This document shows positions 23,416-23,757 of a stretch of DNA of 23,757 nucleotides, one piece after another (within the stretch, counting starts at the first letter, position 1; every line of letters begins with the position of its first letter). The DNA comes from JASGDB01 sp049841315. GTDB lineage: Bacteria > Bacteroidota > Bacteroidia > Flavobacteriales > Weeksellaceae. The stretch is from assembly GCA_049841315.1 (NCBI GenBank), contig JASGDB010000111.1, forward strand, positions 1 through 23,757, written 5' to 3'. The position numbers were made by a program, and so were the translations under genes. The notes under the pieces were generated by a model. It had not been told where the DNA came from. It did not search any database and saw nothing but the letters and a program-made list of their open reading frames with translations.

Positions 23416-23757
23416 TTATTCATCATCCTCTTCATCCAGAAAATTCAGTTCATCACTGCGCTGTTCGTAGTCGGGCGTAATCCCGGGCGGATTGAAAAGT
23501 CCCCATTCATCCACAATATAATGTTTAGGATTAAAGGTTTTCACCCATTCTATGAACAAAAATCGGAACTCTTCAATCAGCTCTCTTACCATTTTGTAAT
23601 AATGAATTTCTTTAAAACCGAACATATCCAAACCATGATACGAAACCATAAGCTCTCTTGCTGCTTTCCGGATAATGGCGGCGTTTTCCATTTTGATGTC
23701 GTAGAGCTTGACATGTTGAGCACCCGCAATTTTTGCAGGAATAATCATCGCATTTTC
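23416..23757 (-). CDS. Unidentified protein, 3' part only (5' end beyond the window)
   Basis: The reading frame is open to the last base of the window (GAA AAT GCG ahead of the ATG at 23746-23748), so this is probably a partial gene; an internal start at that ATG, giving 110 residues, is possible. The visible part is mainly helical and charged, with KMENAAIIRKAARELMVSYH and YYKMVRELIEEFRFLFIEWV as likely amphipathic helices, a WGLFNPPG turn, and an acidic tail ending LDEEDDE. There is no signal peptide or membrane segment in the visible part, so it is probably cytoplasmic. I do not recognise the family. It converges on metG. Confidence 0.7.
   Translation of the reverse strand, partial: ENAMIIPAKIAGAQHVKLYDIKMENAAIIRKAARELMVSYHGLDMFGFKEIHYYKMVRELIEEFRFLFIEWVKTFNPKHYIVDEWGLFNPPGITPDYEQRSDELNFLDEEDDE

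Overview
The window looks like chromosomal DNA of a flavobacterium, most likely a Weeksellaceae member close to Chryseobacterium. The reasons are Bacteroidota-type -7 boxes (TAnnTTTG) ahead of several genes, A-rich leaders without Shine-Dalgarno sequences, a SusC/SusD glycan-uptake locus, a GLPGLI-family protein, a capnine-type sulfonolipid gene pair, and short palindromic elements in the gaps between genes. There is no phage, transposase, CRISPR array, rRNA or tRNA gene.

Layout. At the left (171-4164, minus strand) are a small four-helix membrane protein of the holin-4 superfamily and a large DUF2723/TMEM260-like membrane glycosyltransferase with a C-terminal helical repeat region. Divergent from these, on the plus strand, are a cysteate-synthase-like PLP enzyme and a cysteate fatty-acyltransferase-like PLP enzyme (4389-6789). 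Together they are predicted to carry out the first two steps of sulfonolipid (capnine) synthesis. A single-RRM RNA-binding protein (7144-7443) and the ATPase YchF (7618-8709) follow. A minus-strand alpha-glucan utilisation locus fills 8757-20786. In transcription order it is susC, susD, two SusE/SusF-like surface lipoproteins, a GH97 alpha-glucosidase (SusB-like), a GLPGLI protein, and a GH13 amylase/neopullulanase (SusA-like). Methionyl-tRNA synthetase (21317-23350, plus) and the 3' part of an unidentified minus-strand gene close the window.

How the parts work together. The SusE/F-like lipoproteins and SusD should capture malto-oligosaccharides at the cell surface. SusC should import them with TonB energy, and the GH97 and GH13 enzymes should cut them to glucose in the periplasm. 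The order C-D-E-E-B-GLPGLI-A differs from the classic Bacteroides susRABCDEFG locus: the enzymes are at the 3' end, and no SusG-type surface amylase or SusR-type regulator is seen. A hairpin with a U-rich tail after the second susE gene suggests that binding/uptake genes and enzymes are expressed at different levels.

The least explained material is between genes. I see three or four families of compact palindromic elements. In two of them, two copies share a fixed framework while the variable bases differ in a compensated, base-paired way, as expected for REP-like elements whose folding is maintained. The RRM gene also has a hairpin with a U-run in its leader. I found no wholly new multi-gene system. 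The strongest leads are these elements, the GLPGLI protein inside a starch locus, the short SusC, and the split transcription of the sulfonolipid pair.
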